Below are positions 1 to 11,015 of a stretch of 64,000 nucleotides of DNA, piece by piece; within the stretch, counting starts at the first letter, position 1; each line of letters starts with the position of its first letter. The notes under the pieces were generated by a model. That model made no database searches. It was not told where the DNA came from and saw only the letters and a program-made list of their open reading frames with translations. The translations under genes were made by a program, and so were the position numbers. Source of the DNA: Meconema thalassinum (lineage: Eukaryota; Arthropoda; Insecta; Orthoptera; Tettigoniidae); assembly GCA_946902985.2 (NCBI GenBank), contig OX336389.2:130979572-131043571 (forward strand), given 5' to 3'.

Positions 1-341
1 TGATAAAACAAACGTGAATACACTCCTTATGTGGGTTCTGACAAGTAAAGTGCACACTGACCTTCAAATGTTGTGTTCAAAATGACCGAAATATTTTCAG
101 TGCAAGTTTTAGGTGACTCAGCCTGTATACACTTATTAAGTTGCAGTATCTGGATGGAGAGCCTGTACAATACAATCTTAACCGACCATTTAACAACAAT
201 TTCATAGTCACTCTAAACAAGAAAATTTTGAAAGTCAACCAGAAATTCCAGTATCTTAACAAAACATCACATAGACTATAACTAACAAATACTGACGAGT
301 TGCATTATCTTAACCCCACTAATACTGCAACAAAATAAGTG
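1..341. other. intergenic, nothing recognised
   Basis: AT-rich sequence without a recognisable gene, repeat end or RNA. The short open frames here have no family features that I can see. Confidence 0.5.
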
Positions 342-664
342 TGAAAATCCACAACCTGGTTCCAGTTGACCGACCGGGTCAGGGATGGAATGAATGAAGC
401 CCCTATCTAGCGGCGAGGATATGAACTGTGCCGGCTGCCAAAGCCTATAGCACTCCTCTGAGGCAATGATTAAATGAATGGCAGATGAAATGATAGTGGA
501 GAGTGTTGCTGGAATTAAATTTTTGACAGGGAAAACCGGAGTACCCGGAGAAAAACCTGTCTGCCTCCGTATTGTCCAGCACAGATCTCGCATGGAGTGA
601 CCGGGATTTGAACCACGGACCCAGCGGTGAGAGGCCGGCGTGCTGCAGCCTAAGCCACGGAGGC
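342..664 (-). repeat. SINE family B, copy 1
   Basis: tRNA-derived SINE on the minus strand. Read on that strand it starts GCCTCCGTGGCTTAGGCTG, an A-box-like run, followed by a B-box-like GGTTCAAATCCCGG and a body ending in GTGGATTTTCA. The same body is found at 17554-17858, 57156-57477 and 58898-59231. I cannot see a clean target duplication for this copy, so it is probably older. The open frame it carries is a by-product of the SINE and not a gene. Confidence 0.85.
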
Positions 665-832
665 TTAACTAAATAATTGGATATACTTTACCCATATTTT
701 CAGGCATAGATTTTATAGCCCAAGTATAACGGATCTGATGATGATCGTTAGACGATCGAAACTGGTCATCCAAGTGCATTTATTAATCTCATGTAAAATT
801 TTTTCAGGATTAGGGCATGACCCACAATAGGG

Positions 833-910
833 CCCAACCATGTTGACCGACTGAAAACATCAAACTACGTTTACTAAGGTAACACTGCAAAATGGCTTCA
901 AACACCATTA
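833..910 (+). repeat. fragment related to the inverted arm at 12296-12380
   Basis: The segment shares GTTGACCGACTGAAAA, then AACACTG-AAAATGGC with a similar gap, with the right-hand inverted arm near 12310-12380. It is a solo fragment of the same dispersed repeat, probably a terminus of a DNA transposon. The family is not identified. Confidence 0.5.
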
Positions 911-935
911 ATATTATTCATTTTATATTAAACCT

Positions 936-1440
936 GTGTCGCCTCCGTAGCGTAGCGGTCAGCATGGTTAGCTGCCACCCCGGAGGTCCTGGGTTCGATT
1001 CCCAGCTCTGCCACGAAATTTGAAAAGTGGTATGAGGACTGGAACGGGGTCTACTCAGCCTCGGGTGGTCCAAATGAGTAGAGGGGGTTCGATTCCCACC
1101 TCAGCCATCCTCGAAGTGGTTTTCCGTGGTTTCCCACTTCGTCTTCGGGCAAATGCCGGGATGGTACCTACTTTCAGGCCACGGCCGCCTCCTTCCCTCT
1201 TCCTAGCCTATCCATCCCAATCTTCCATCCCTTCCCATCCCTCATGAGGCCCCTGTTCGCTTTGCAGGTGAGGCCGCCTGGGCGACGTGCTGATCACACC
1301 TCCCCAGTTGTATCCAACCCGACCAGATGTTCCAAGCTCCAGGACACTGCCCATAGAGGCGGTAGTGGTGAGTTCCCTCGCTGAGTCCGTGGGAACCATC
1401 AACCTAGAGGGAAAATTGACTAAATAAAATAAAAATAAAA
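936..1440 (+). repeat. SINE family A, full-length copy 1 (505 bp)
   Basis: tRNA-derived SINE with a perfect 13-bp target duplication, ttatattaaacct, at 923-935 and 1441-1453. The head (about 940-1013) has an A-box-like TAGCGTAGCGGTCAG and a B box GGTTCGATTCC. A second B-box-like GGTTCGATTCC lies near 1086, so the unit looks composite. A central block follows (GGTTTTCCGTGGTTTCCCAC, then GGCAAATGCCGGGATGGTAC, then GGCCACGGCCGCC). The tail is (AAATAA)n. The copy at 14287-14791 has exactly the same length. The short frames inside are not genes. Confidence 0.93.
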
Positions 1441-1453
1441 TTATATTAAACCT

Positions 1454-1929
1454 ACAGAGTTAACTCTCAGGCTATAACAAATCAGCACGGTTTCCCATTG
1501 TCTAGTTTGTCCAGATGCAAGCAGCCAATTCATCGTCTATCAAGACACTGCTCATAAATAGTTCGCTTAAATTATCGCCAGCTACATAACACACAGCAAT
1601 CTCCTATCATGATTGGCCATAAGGAACATTAATTTTCAAGCTGACATATAAACTAACTTAGTCAAGACGAATTCCACTGAGAAATGCTCAAGGTCTTGAA
1701 CACGTGCATCTAGCACCATTCGTTTCAGGTCGCATTATCTGGAGGAATACATGGAGACAAGTTGTAGAAGGCCACAGGGTCAACTGCAGTGTTGATACCA
1801 TATCTAGATCTCCTCAACGGCTCTGTCGCGATTCGTACTGAATGCCAACTATTTGACCTTCAGTCCTACGAAGTAACATTGCCAAGTAGAGCATGAAATA
1901 ACAACAGTATGACAGACACAACTTACTTG
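1454..1929. other. no gene recognised
   Basis: Unique-looking sequence without gene, RNA or repeat termini that I can support. Confidence 0.4.
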
Positions 1930-2128
1930 CGTACGATTAATAGCCAAGTGCCTGGCTTAATAGCAAAGTGGGTAGGACGAAGGATTCCAGGTTTGATTCT
2001 TGGCCAGGTTGTGGGAGTTTAATCTCGGATCGTTAATTCCACAAGTTCGGGATCCGGGTGTTTAGTGACGTCTTCATCATTCATCTACTAGAACGACATG
2101 TACCAGGTCTCTACCCAGGCCATATGGC

Positions 2129-2164
<36 letters not shown>

Positions 2165-2165
2165 G
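1930..2165 (+). repeat. tRNA-like SINE (family H) ending in (AAT)n
   Basis: The segment carries a B-box-like AGGTTTGATTCTTGG near 1991 and a body that ends in a run of AAT repeats (about 2128-2164), the usual layout of a SINE with a simple-sequence tail. Only one copy is seen here and no target duplication is clear, so the boundaries are approximate. Confidence 0.5.
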
Positions 2166-2243
2166 CAATAATAATACTAATTCGTTAGCCTATAAGAATT
2201 GTATTATTGTATTTATAACTATTCCGATTATACATTATTTCTA

Positions 2244-2245
<2 letters not shown>

Positions 2246-2277
<32 letters not shown>

Positions 2278-2278
2278 T
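2246..2278. repeat. (ATT)n microsatellite
   Basis: About eleven ATT/TTA units. Together with the AAT run at 2128-2164 it makes an imperfect inverted pair that could fold, but each is most simply a microsatellite. Confidence 0.8.
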
Positions 2279-2279
2279 G

Positions 2280-3935
2280 ACAGCGGTAGCAACACACGTT
2301 AGCGTGCAGGGCTCGGTCATGAAGCCAAGCTCTCTGCAGACTCGGTAGCAGGGCCCTGCGTAGCTAGTGCCTGTAGTATGTTCTATCCTGCTGCTCCATT
2401 ACGGGCAGTCTAAGAAGTAAGCCACAAGCGCGTGACGGCATGTCCTTGCCTCTCCCCACCTGCCACTCGCTACATGTGCGAGCGAGCTGTGTATAGTATG
2501 GTGTAGTGCCCTGCAAGCCTGGCAAGTGCTTTTAGGGCCGTATGACCTTGCCTCACACTGTCAGCACTGTCTACGCTGGAACTCGTCAGTTCAGGCGCGC
2601 ACGACCAGCCCGTACCGACATGGTTTCGTAAAGCCGTTCTTATCTTCCCTTCATATTAATATTATTATTATAACACTATTACTATTAGCAATAAAATGAT
2701 ATTGGGTACCAATAGACTACGTCACACACTGTTCCCGAGTACATTGAAAATGAATTCTCTATTATTGAATGGATTCATTGATAGCAAAATTAGGTCATTT
2801 ATACTTAGGCTTACCCAAACTTGATGAGTGGTTTAAAAATGTTGTTGTTGATCCTCTCGCTTAATCGAAACGTACCACAAGCTTTCTCTTCTCTTTGAAG
2901 CCTATCGTTATCTCTAAACGACCTGTTTTGTTATGCCGAAGGTTACTTCACATCTGATGGTGGGGTCCAGCATAAATCTTGTATCCTTCTTATGGCCAAT
3001 AACAATTATTATGCCCATTGTATTTTTGCTTCTAACACGAGAAAGACACGAAAACATGGATCGCGTAACATTTCTGAAATGTTACAGCTGCATCTTAGAT
3101 CTATTTCGGTGATTCCTAACGTTTGTAGTAAATCCCCTTCTTAATTATGTTTTTTGAACGTGAGCTAGGGTATCAGGCACTCCGCAGTGTTTGCAGCATA
3201 CAGAGTCCTGGCTACGCCCATGGAGGTCTCACACAAGAGCATCCTTTGCTTCCACCTATTTGTACTAGTCTACTCCCTTTCATGTCTACTTCTGGATTAG
3301 TCAATCTCCATAAGATATGGTGATTGGATAGTTTCTGTACTTTCGCAATCAACCTGCAATTTCATTTTGTGTTTACCATAGATCCGCTTCAGTCTTAAGT
3401 ATCGGTTATTTATATTCCCTTGGTTCCTAAATAATTAATCACCGTCTTCATCGTTATCACCATTTACATCATCAACACCGTCCTGACAACCTCCTTCGTT
3501 GTACGAGCACAAATTACGCACTATGTCATCATGTCTTCAAGCAATGCATGCTCTCTCTGGTACAGTCTCCCTACATGATGCTTACTATACTTTGGATGTT
3601 CATTGGCTTAAAATTTCAAAATTAGCTTCAAGGTTTTCCTATGCCCAGAACTTAGAATGCAATAAAAATCAAATGTCTTAAATACCATATCTGGATTAGC
3701 CTAGATATACATATGCAATTGGATTAACTCATGAGGGCTACTTATAGCATTGGCCTTTGAGAATATTTTACGGAAGCTATTCTAACAACTCTAAGCAGTG
3801 ATGTGCTCTCAATTCGAATTGCAGAGTAAGAATGTATCAAAAAGAAAACTCGTGCCCACTGGCCTGGCGCAAGTCCTCGAAATGAGCACCGCTTGGATGA
3901 TTTACGTATCATCGATACAATTTCAGTACCCCAAA
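2280..3935. other. no gene recognised
   Basis: The first 360 bp (2280-2640) are GC-richer than the surroundings; the rest is AT-rich. No open frame with family features, no RNA gene and no element ends were found. Confidence 0.4.
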
Positions 3936-3939
3936 CCGA

Positions 3940-4036
3940 AATTCAATTTCGTGGCAGGACAGGGAATCAAACCCGGACCACCGGGGCGACAGCCAAGAAC
4001 GTTAGCCGCTACACTACAAGGTGGTCTCTTTCATTG
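3940..4036 (-). repeat. SINE family E, head fragment
   Basis: Read on the minus strand it begins GACCACCTTGTAGTGTAGCG, the same head as the copies at 40778 and 59905-60253, with a B-box-like GGGTTTGATTCCC. Only the tRNA-like head remains. Confidence 0.7.
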
Positions 4037-4039
4037 TCA

Positions 4040-4446
4040 GCGCATTCAATTGCACGATACCATGTAATTTCTTCACTGGGCGAACTATAATAGTACTCAT
4101 TTCTTCGTATTTTTGACATTGCATAGCCCCTGGTAAGTTAGGAAGACGGTTCGCGTACCATAACCCTAAAGTCGAATAGTTCCAAGAACTAACAAACAAA
4201 ACAGTCTTAGGCACTCCACCGAAAGAAATACAGACAAGCTGGTAGAAAGACAGACAACATATTTTGTAATTTTAGAGCAAAATAGGCTAATTGTTATATA
4301 ATGAATAGCACTCTTGGTCTCCATAGTGTTGAAATAATGAATATTGTCCTAAAACTTGAAGGTTTGAAGGATTTCGTGTCTTCTTGCTTATTTTGCCGTA
4401 TATCTTATGTGTAGGTAAATTCCACGAGGTATTTTTTCAGGCCATG
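4040..4446. other. no gene recognised
   Basis: AT-rich spacer without recognisable features. Confidence 0.4.
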
Positions 4447-4460
4447 TTGAATATAAGAAT

Positions 4461-4940
4461 TTTTTTTTTTTTATCGTTTACCCTCCAGGGTTGGCTTTTC
4501 CCGCGGACTAAGCGAGGGATCTCACCTTGACCGCCACTGGTAGTGTCCTGGAGCTTGGGACTCTGAGTCGGGGATACAACTGGGGAGTGTGACTAGCACG
4601 TTGCCCAGGCGGCCTCACCTGCAAAGCGAACAGGGGCCTGATGAAGAGATGGGAAGAGTGGGAAGATTAGGCAAGGAAGAGGGAAGGAGGCGGCCGTGGC
4701 CTTACGATAGGTACCACCCCGGTATTTTCCCGAAGACGAAGTGGGAAACCACGGAAAACCACTTCGAGGATGGTTGAGGTGGGAGTCGAAACCCCTATAC
4801 TCATTTGGACCACCCGAGGCTGAGTAGACCACAATCCAGTCCTCATACCACTTTTCAAATTTCGTGGCAGAGCCGGGAATCAAACCGCGGAAGTCCTGGG
4901 TTGCAGCTAATCATGCTGACCACTACATCACGGAGGCGAC
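4461..4940 (-). repeat. SINE family A, copy 2
   Basis: A 480-bp copy on the minus strand, flanked by a perfect 14-bp target duplication, ttgaatataagaat, at 4447-4460 and 4941-4954. The T-run near 4461 is the tail. It is slightly shorter and more diverged than the two 505-bp copies, with small deletions in the body. Confidence 0.92.
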
Positions 4941-5027
4941 TTGAATATAAGAATAAAAGACATAAATGACCTTAGATTGCGACGGAATATCTTTCATTTT
5001 AAAATCCTGATGAATTTACTAACGCAT

Positions 5028-5330
5028 AAAAAGATGGTATATTGGCTTTCACGGCCGGTGAATTAAAACTCAGCATTCTTCTAGGTTTGTGCCGTGTCTT
5101 GTGTGGGGTTTCGCCTAGGACACCAAGCTGGCTCATCGGCGGGCTCTTGGTGTCCCCGCCCGGACCCCCACAGGAGTGACGAACTGCGCGCCACCTCCCT
5201 TTATATTAGGTGGAACTGCACCACTTGACTGCGAGAACTAAAAGCTCAGGCAGCCTTAACCTCCCTATGAAGGCTTCCAAAAAGATGGTATATTGGCTTT
5301 CACAGCCGGTGAATTAAAACTCAGCTGAGT
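5028..5330. mobile_element. 303-bp insertion with 47-bp terminal direct repeats
   Basis: A 47-bp sequence beginning AAAAAGATGGTATATTGGC occurs at 5028-5074 and again, with one visible mismatch, at 5279-5325. The whole is flanked by a perfect 13-bp duplication, tttactaacgcat, at 5015-5027 and 5331-5343. Between the repeats lie a GC-rich core and a 10-bp stem (GGACACCAAG at 5118 with CTTGGTGTCC at 5146). There is no coding potential. It could be a miniature terminal-repeat retroelement, but a 13-bp duplication fits a LINE-mobilised unit better. The family is not recognised. Confidence 0.75.
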
Positions 5331-5343
5331 TTTACTAACGCAT

Positions 5344-6138
5344 GTTTCTCGAACTCACATATCCCTGAAGAGCATCAATCTAGTCATTTGGTGAATTCAG
5401 AATCTTGTTATTGAAATACAGTTTTATAGTCCTAGTGTAGTTTTTTTGGTTCTACCCATAATTATTCCGGTTGCTATGAGGTAGGGGATGTGGTGAGACA
5501 GTTTCCTTGTGGGAATGATTTCATGACGCCAATCTCATGAGAGTAGTTAATGACAAATAAAATTAATGAGGTAATGTATGGAGTGGCTGTGTGTGGTCTT
5601 TCGAGTTTGGAGTAGTCTGACCATGCACGTTTACGTGTTTAGCTACCTCGGCTGGTTTGTGACATTATGTCAACAAATTAAAAAATGTATTTTAACTCTC
5701 CTGATTCCATACCAGCCTCTGATTCTATTTTAGGACTATTATATCTCGCTGCACCTGCTACATCACCCAAAAAGTATGCAAATTTCTGTATCCTTGCTGC
5801 AGATCTGGTTCATGTGCGTCCAAATATCATGTCTTATATGTCTACGGTTTGATTCATTAATGTGTGACTCTCCCACTATGCTATTTTTGTCCTCCCCACG
5901 TTATGAGCACGGCAGACCACACGCATATGCTACAATGTTGGCTCTAGTGCGCCTAGTGTGCAGGCTCCGCGCTCAGTACAAAACGTACTTCAGTACCCGG
6001 TCAAATGGACAGTGCTTGTGCGACTAAGCGCTGCAGTGCTAGTGTGCTGTCGTGCTGCACTGCTCGGAACTGGACCGAGTAGGGCTGCGCTCGGCCGGCA
6101 CGAGTAAATTTCCCGCTAGCACTGCTTCACCTTGCCCA
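5344..6138. other. no gene recognised; GC-rich end
   Basis: 5344-5870 is AT-rich and featureless. 5900-6138 is GC-rich with many short GC/TGC runs and could be part of an unrecognised DNA transposon. No coding features. Confidence 0.35.
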
Positions 6139-6440
6139 TTGCACGGCCATGCTCGGTAGGCGTCGTTTTGAACCGTCGGCCATCCTTGAAATCGTTTTTC
6201 ATGGTTTCCCACTTTCAACTCAAGGCAAATGCTGGGACGGTACGTTTTGGCAGGTCACAGCCGCTTCTTCCCACATCCTTGCCCAGTTTCATTCATCTTC
6301 ATTAATTTCATCTCTCATCAATTCCTCTCGAGAGGTTGGCGTCAGGAAGGGCATCAGGCCGTAAAAAACCATCCGCCACATGCGCTTTCATTGCTTCTCA
6401 ACCCCGACACCGTTGGAAACAGGAATACAAGGGGTAGACA
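6139..6440 (+). repeat. SINE family C, copy 1
   Basis: The copy carries the shared SINE central block (TTTTTCATGGTTTCCCACTT, then GGCAAATGCTGGGACGGTAC, then the GTCACAGCCGCTTCTTCCC region) and a body typical of family C (TTGCCCAGTTTCATTCATC...GGAAGGGCATCAGGCCG). The tRNA-like head is degraded. It is followed by a TTA/ATT microsatellite at about 6450-6515. Confidence 0.8.
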
Positions 6441-6447
6441 TACATAC

Positions 6448-6515
6448 ATTATTATTAATATTATTATCATTATTATTATTATATTTACTATCATTATTAT
6501 TATTATTATTATTAT
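6448..6515. repeat. (ATT)n microsatellite
   Basis: Interrupted ATT repeat directly after the SINE C copy, probably grown from its tail. Confidence 0.75.
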
Positions 6516-6734
6516 AACTATTTCCTTGATGGTATTGCACCCATTCAACTTCTTTGTTATTTCTATTTTGTGTGAATGCTACAGTTGGTTAGTTATCTCT
6601 CAGTTTGCTTCATCGATATTATTATGCTGATGTCTGGTTGTGGCTGTTTTAAATTATTGTATTGTGACTTACACCTCAGTAGCCTACAGTAGATTTGTAA
6701 AAGTGGTTACTGTTATTGTTGTTGTTCTTGCTTC

Positions 6735-7000
6735 ATATTAGGGGCTTGGGAGATCCTTATCATCAACCCTAATACTTGGGTGTATTTTGAATTTGTTTGA
6801 AAACCTGTGAGTTTGTGATGACTGTGAATGGTGAGTAAACTAGCTATATTAAGGACTTGAAATAAGATTATATCCCAACAATTGCCTGGAGGCAATATAC
6901 CACAATCAGGATAGCCGTTGTTCACACCGGGATTCGAATCTCCGATCTCCGGAACTTGCTACTGCTCCCCATCGCAGTGGTGGTGCTACGTCTTGGGGTT
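6735..7000 (-). repeat. SINE family F, copy 1
   Basis: Shares with 10331-10653 the tail motif (GGGGCTTGGGAGATCC against GGAGCCTGGGACATATTGG), the TGCCTGGAGG segment and a B-box-like motif in antisense (GGGATTCGAATCTCC). The head at the right end is diverged. No clear target duplication. Confidence 0.55.
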
Positions 7001-7526
7001 GTTGCGTATTAAGGTATGACAAGGGAAGGTGACAGACTACGATGGTGTTCATTGGACGCCCCTGTTACGGCCGCCACTTTCTAAGTACACTTTAGTGCTT
7101 GGCATGGTAATGTACGGCGATACCCCCTTCCTTTTTATAGCGTGTTGACGTTTATTTAGGTTGCGGAAGAAGCAAGCTAACTCTGTTTATGGCCCCATAT
7201 TCACTTCAGTACTTAACATGTAGGCAGGTGTGCGCTGTGGCTGCGATCAGGTGTCTTAGCAAGGACCCCCCATTAGCAGCCAAACGGCCCGTCGTTCCTC
7301 ACCCTCCTCATCGTCTCCTGTCGCCTTGCTCTTCTTTCTGCACATTCCTTAATGACAAGACCAAATAGCAATTACACGCCTAACGGGAGATAACTCCGTC
7401 CGAGCGTCGTGAGTTTAGATGAAGTTAATTGCGAAAAGTATTCTCTCACAGCTTCTAGCTATTGTCTTGACGACATTTCGTCTGCCAGGCGTCAAGAAAG
7501 GTTCTGTGAGATCTTAATATTTGCAT
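7001..7526. other. no gene recognised
   Basis: Spacer without features that I can support. Confidence 0.35.
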
Positions 7527-7568
7527 TAATATTATTATTATTATTATTATTATTATTTTTATTAATAT
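7527..7568. repeat. (ATT)n microsatellite at LINE tail
   Basis: ATT-rich run that abuts the 3' end of the LINE fragment at 7569-7756. Confidence 0.6.
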
Positions 7569-7756
7569 AATTATTGTTGTTTTTTGAGTCTTCACTCTTT
7601 TGACTGATAAGTCGCAGCTCTCCATGCCTCCCTGTCCTAAGCAAATCGTTACATCTCTGCATATCTGCCACACCTTACATCCGAGACAGTCTGTTTAATA
7701 TATCCTAACTTTGATATACCCCTACAGTTCTTATCCTCGACCCTTCCTTCCAGTGG
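7569..7756 (-). mobile_element. LINE 3'-end fragment
   Basis: The minus strand of this stretch matches the 3' end of the LINE at 11450-12200: the GAGGA-AAGAACTGTAGGGGT segment, the region encoding the end of the reverse transcriptase, the GTCAAAAGA-TGAAGACTCAA end and a CAA-type tail. It is a strongly 5'-truncated copy, under 200 bp, and it does not code for a functional product. Confidence 0.75.
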
Positions 7757-7759
7757 CGT

Positions 7760-8308
7760 AACTACGGGAGGTGATTCTGGGGGATCAATCCCCTCAAGAG
7801 CCAAATAATAAAAATATGAAATTTGTTTTTCATGGTTTTAATTTTGAGTAAAACCAACCTTCGGGTTGATGACAAATGATTGGATTGTGTAAGTTAATAC
7901 TTACTAATTTGAAAGCCGCTCGTGTACTCTTAGCGTTACCCTAACTGAACACTTAAATGGCATGAGATAAATGATCAGCTATTCAGTTAGCACCATCCTG
8001 ATCCCATTCCAAAAATACACGAATTGTCAGTTCCCTTTCGGTTATTATCCGAGTTAAATGCCATTTTGGACACTGAATAATAACTTATGTTCTGAAGTTT
8101 TATTGCTGTTATAAGTTAAACTTTAGTTGGAAACTGTAGATTATAAATATTAATGGAATGTTGGTAAATAGAAAGAACCGGACGATTTCACGATGAAAAC
8201 TGTACATTAAAATTAAATATCAACAACATTGTTAATTTTCGGGCATTTGCACATTGATAGCCTACGTGAAAATACAATGTATAAAATGCTAATGAAATCA
8301 ATTTAAAA
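7760..8308. other. no gene recognised
   Basis: AT-rich spacer without recognised features. Confidence 0.35.
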
Positions 8309-8310
8309 AC

Positions 8311-9550
8311 AAGTAGTTCCATGAAGAACTAAATAGCCTATTTTCATGTATCCTACTGGTTTTACATAGGATACGTGAAATGAAAACGAAATTTAAAAAA
8401 ATGCACATCCGCCATTTGTAAGTTCTCATAAAATTCCATTAAATTAGACGTCAGTTACCTATATTAAGGACTTAATAAAGATATACTGTGCCAAGTTTTA
8501 CAACGCTCAGATGAAAAGTCGCGAGAACAATTCATATAATTTTTAAATTTCACGCCGGCGCCATGTTGGTTTTGTAATCACCAGGTTATTGACTGATATA
8601 TAGAGGAACGTCTGTTAATAGCCTCTATCAACATACAAAATTTAAGTTCGATTGCTGTAATAGATTCGTAGATATTGAGCATCGTCTAAATATTTCCGAT
8701 GGTCATCATGTTGGATTGTTATATGTATAGGCTATAGAGTTATGTACCATTATATGAAGATTATTGCGTAGGTTCATCATTCTAACGTTCTCTTCGATCT
8801 CATGATTAGGACGCAAGAAATAAAAACTTTATATTAAAATTTCGTACAATTATTTACATACCCTCAAGATGGCAGCTGTGCGAAATTTTAAAATTAAGTT
8901 TTCATTTCTTGTGTCCTGATCATGCGATGTAAGGCAACGTTTGAGTAATGAACCTACGCAAAAATCGTTATCTAATAGTACAGAACTCCATGGCCTATGT
9001 ATATAAAAATCCAACATGGCGACCATCCAAAATATTTAGACGGTTCTCAATACCTACTAATCTATGACAGCAATCAAACTGAAATTTTGTTTGTTGATGA
9101 AGGCTATGAACATAAGTTCACCTATCGGGCTTTCAATAACCTGGTGAGCACAAATCTTTCTTGGCGGTGGCGCGAAATTTAAATTTGTGAATAGACGTTT
9201 CTCTCGATTTAACCATCCGAGCGCAGTGCTACGGTTAATGCTTATACAAATCTTAATCCACTGACATCTAATTTATTTGAATTGTTTACATAGCCACAAG
9301 ATGGCGGCTGTGCGAAATTTTTAAATCTCGTTTTTATTTCTTGTGTCCAAATCATGCGATTGAAGTTTGAATAATACACCTACGCAATAATCTTCATGTA
9401 ATAGTACATAACTCCATGGCCTACATATACATAAAAATTCAACTGAAGTGTACTTTGTTAGAGCTACCTCTGTACCAATTGGCGATATTTAGTCCGTGTA
9501 GATCTCATAAGTCTACTTCAATTTTTTGCAAAAATCGAAAGTGGGCTAAA
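8311..9550. mobile_element. hairpin-ended non-autonomous element, copy 1
   Basis: The left end carries a short palindrome (AGTTCC-ATGA-AGAACT) followed by AAATAGCCTATTTTC. The right end is a long hairpin: CTCATAAGTCTACTTC, loop, GAAAGTGGGCTAAA. Between them are modules found in all related copies (CGATTTAACCATCCGAGCGC, ACAAGATGGCGGCTGTGCG, AATATTTAGACGGTTCTCAA). Nothing is coded. The same two ends bracket 16997-18725, 35759-37188, 42490-43073, 46758-47857 and 49079-50166. The superfamily is not certain; a Helentron/Helitron-like origin is an inference from the terminal hairpins and the lack of clear target duplications. Confidence 0.7.
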
Positions 9551-9673
9551 AATTTTAAATTTACAAATAAGAAATGATAGGTTATGAGCCAGCAACATGA
9601 ATGTATGACAGAAATTACATGAATCAAATAACCTAATATATCATTTCACACATCTACTGTAGTAGTGGATGCT

Positions 9674-9898
9674 TTGCAGTCGGTCAACACACGTGTGTCC
9701 AGTTAGATTGGGCGGGGAGACACAATTAACTTCCTAGCACCTGAAATAAAATACATGAATTACTCTTAATAAAACACTTCTTAGGGGCAGATGACCTTGT
9801 AGTTCCGCCCCTCAAACCAACAATAACTAACTACTAAAACACTTCTTACACGTATGGGAGGCTGAATTGAAGCACGCCACCGAACAACGCTGTATGGG
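9674..9898. repeat. left inverted arm
   Basis: Reverse complement of 12200-12330: CAGTCGGTCAACACA, a TTAGAT block, GAAATAAAATA-A and ATTGAAGCACGCCAC near 9868. A 51-bp retroposed insertion (9784-9834) interrupts it. The arms probably are the long terminal inverted repeats of an old DNA transposon. Confidence 0.65.
9784..9834. mobile_element. 51-bp retroposed insertion
   Basis: Flanked by a perfect 14-bp duplication, taaaacacttctta, at 9770-9783 and 9835-9848. The insert is GGGGCAGATGACCTTGTAGT followed by a C/A-rich tail, consistent with an extremely 5'-truncated LINE or SINE. Confidence 0.8.
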
Positions 9899-9984
9899 GC
9901 ATTTATCTAAATGTTCAGGAACAAAGAAAATCATTTCTTCATCGCATATATATTAATTTTAGACTTTAATACAATTCAACATAG

Positions 9985-10158
9985 TGATTGATGAAAATTA
10001 AATACTTAAGATATACGTTTCTCGCGATTTAACTATCCGAGTGCAGTGATAGCCTACGGTTAATGCTTATACAAATGTTAATCCTCTCACGTCTAATTTA
10101 TTTCAGTTGTTAACTTAACCACAAGATGGCGGCTGTGCGAAATTTTAAAATCTACTGA
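9985..10158. repeat. fragment of the hairpin-ended element family
   Basis: The fragment contains the CTCGCGATTTAACTATCCGA, CCACAAGATGGCGGCTGTGC and GAAATTTTAAAATCT modules seen at 9195-9335, but has no ends of its own. Confidence 0.7.
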
Positions 10159-10330
10159 GCCTGAAAATGCCATAATGCCACTCCAATGTCTGTGCAGTAC
10201 CTGTTTGATATCTCAAAATGGTGGAATAACGCTGTATGCGACAGTTCTTACAGCGTTGTTCCATAGCAGACTTAATATACTTGAACTATAATGCCAGAAA
10301 TAATTCTATAAACTATTCCATTACACAGAG

Positions 10331-10653
10331 ATTTGATGTTAATACATTTTAGGAGCCTGGGACATATTGGTCATCAGTCTCGTGTAGTTGGGTGTGTCTT
10401 GTACTTGCCTGATAACCTGTATTGATGTGGTGGCTGTAGTAGTGTGTGTAACTGTATTATAGACAAGGATGAGGTAGGTGCCCCGGGACTTGAAGTAATG
10501 TACTATCCCTGCATTTGCCTGGAGGGAGCGTGGAAGAATCAAACTCAGGATAGCCCTGCCAGTGTCGGGATGCAAAGCTGCGATCTACGGACTTGTTGCA
10601 GCTGCCTTCGCGGCCTCGATGCACGATTTAATGAGCTCGGCTACGCCACGGGA
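10331..10653 (-). repeat. SINE family F, copy 2, full-length
   Basis: Flanked by a perfect 12-bp duplication, cattacacagag, at 10319-10330 and 10654-10665. On the minus strand the head begins CCGTGGCGTAGCCGAGCTCA, followed by the TTGCAACAAGTCC region, the central GCAAATGCAGGGATAG motif and the tail. The frames it contains are not genes. Confidence 0.88.
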
Positions 10654-10764
10654 CATTACACAGAGAATACATTTATTCCATCTACAGTACATACAGTAAC
10701 ATAATAGCAAACTATAATTTCCATTTATTATTGTTATCTAGTACAAATATGGACCCTACAAAAA

Positions 10765-11015
10765 GCCAAGAAATTTAATTCTGGTCTGAGGGCTGGAACG
10801 GGGTACACTCAACATCGTGAGGCAAATCTGAGAAGAGGTGGGTTCGATACCCAGCTCAGCCATCCTGGAAGTGGTTTTCGTGGTTTCCCACTTCTACTCC
10901 GAGCGAATGCCAGCCACGGCTGCCTCCTTCCCAATCCTCATCTGATCTTCAACAACACACACCAAGTACACGGGGCTACATGACCACGATGTCTCGGGGC
11001 CACTAGATTAATCAA
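10765..11015 (+). repeat. SINE family E, 5'-truncated copy
   Basis: It matches the copy at 40778-41160 from GCCAAGAAATTTAATTCTGG onward: GGCTGGAACGGGGTACACTC, the GTGGGTTCGATACCCAGCTC B-box-like motif, the GTGGTTTCCCACTTCTACTC central block, and the AAGTACACGGGGCTACATGA 3' end. Confidence 0.85.

Noticed and set aside
940..1013. tRNA gene
   Set aside because: A and B boxes are present, but the sequence is the head of a SINE with two more copies and target duplications. The same applies to the heads at 16430-16500, 54000-54050 and 57156-57230.
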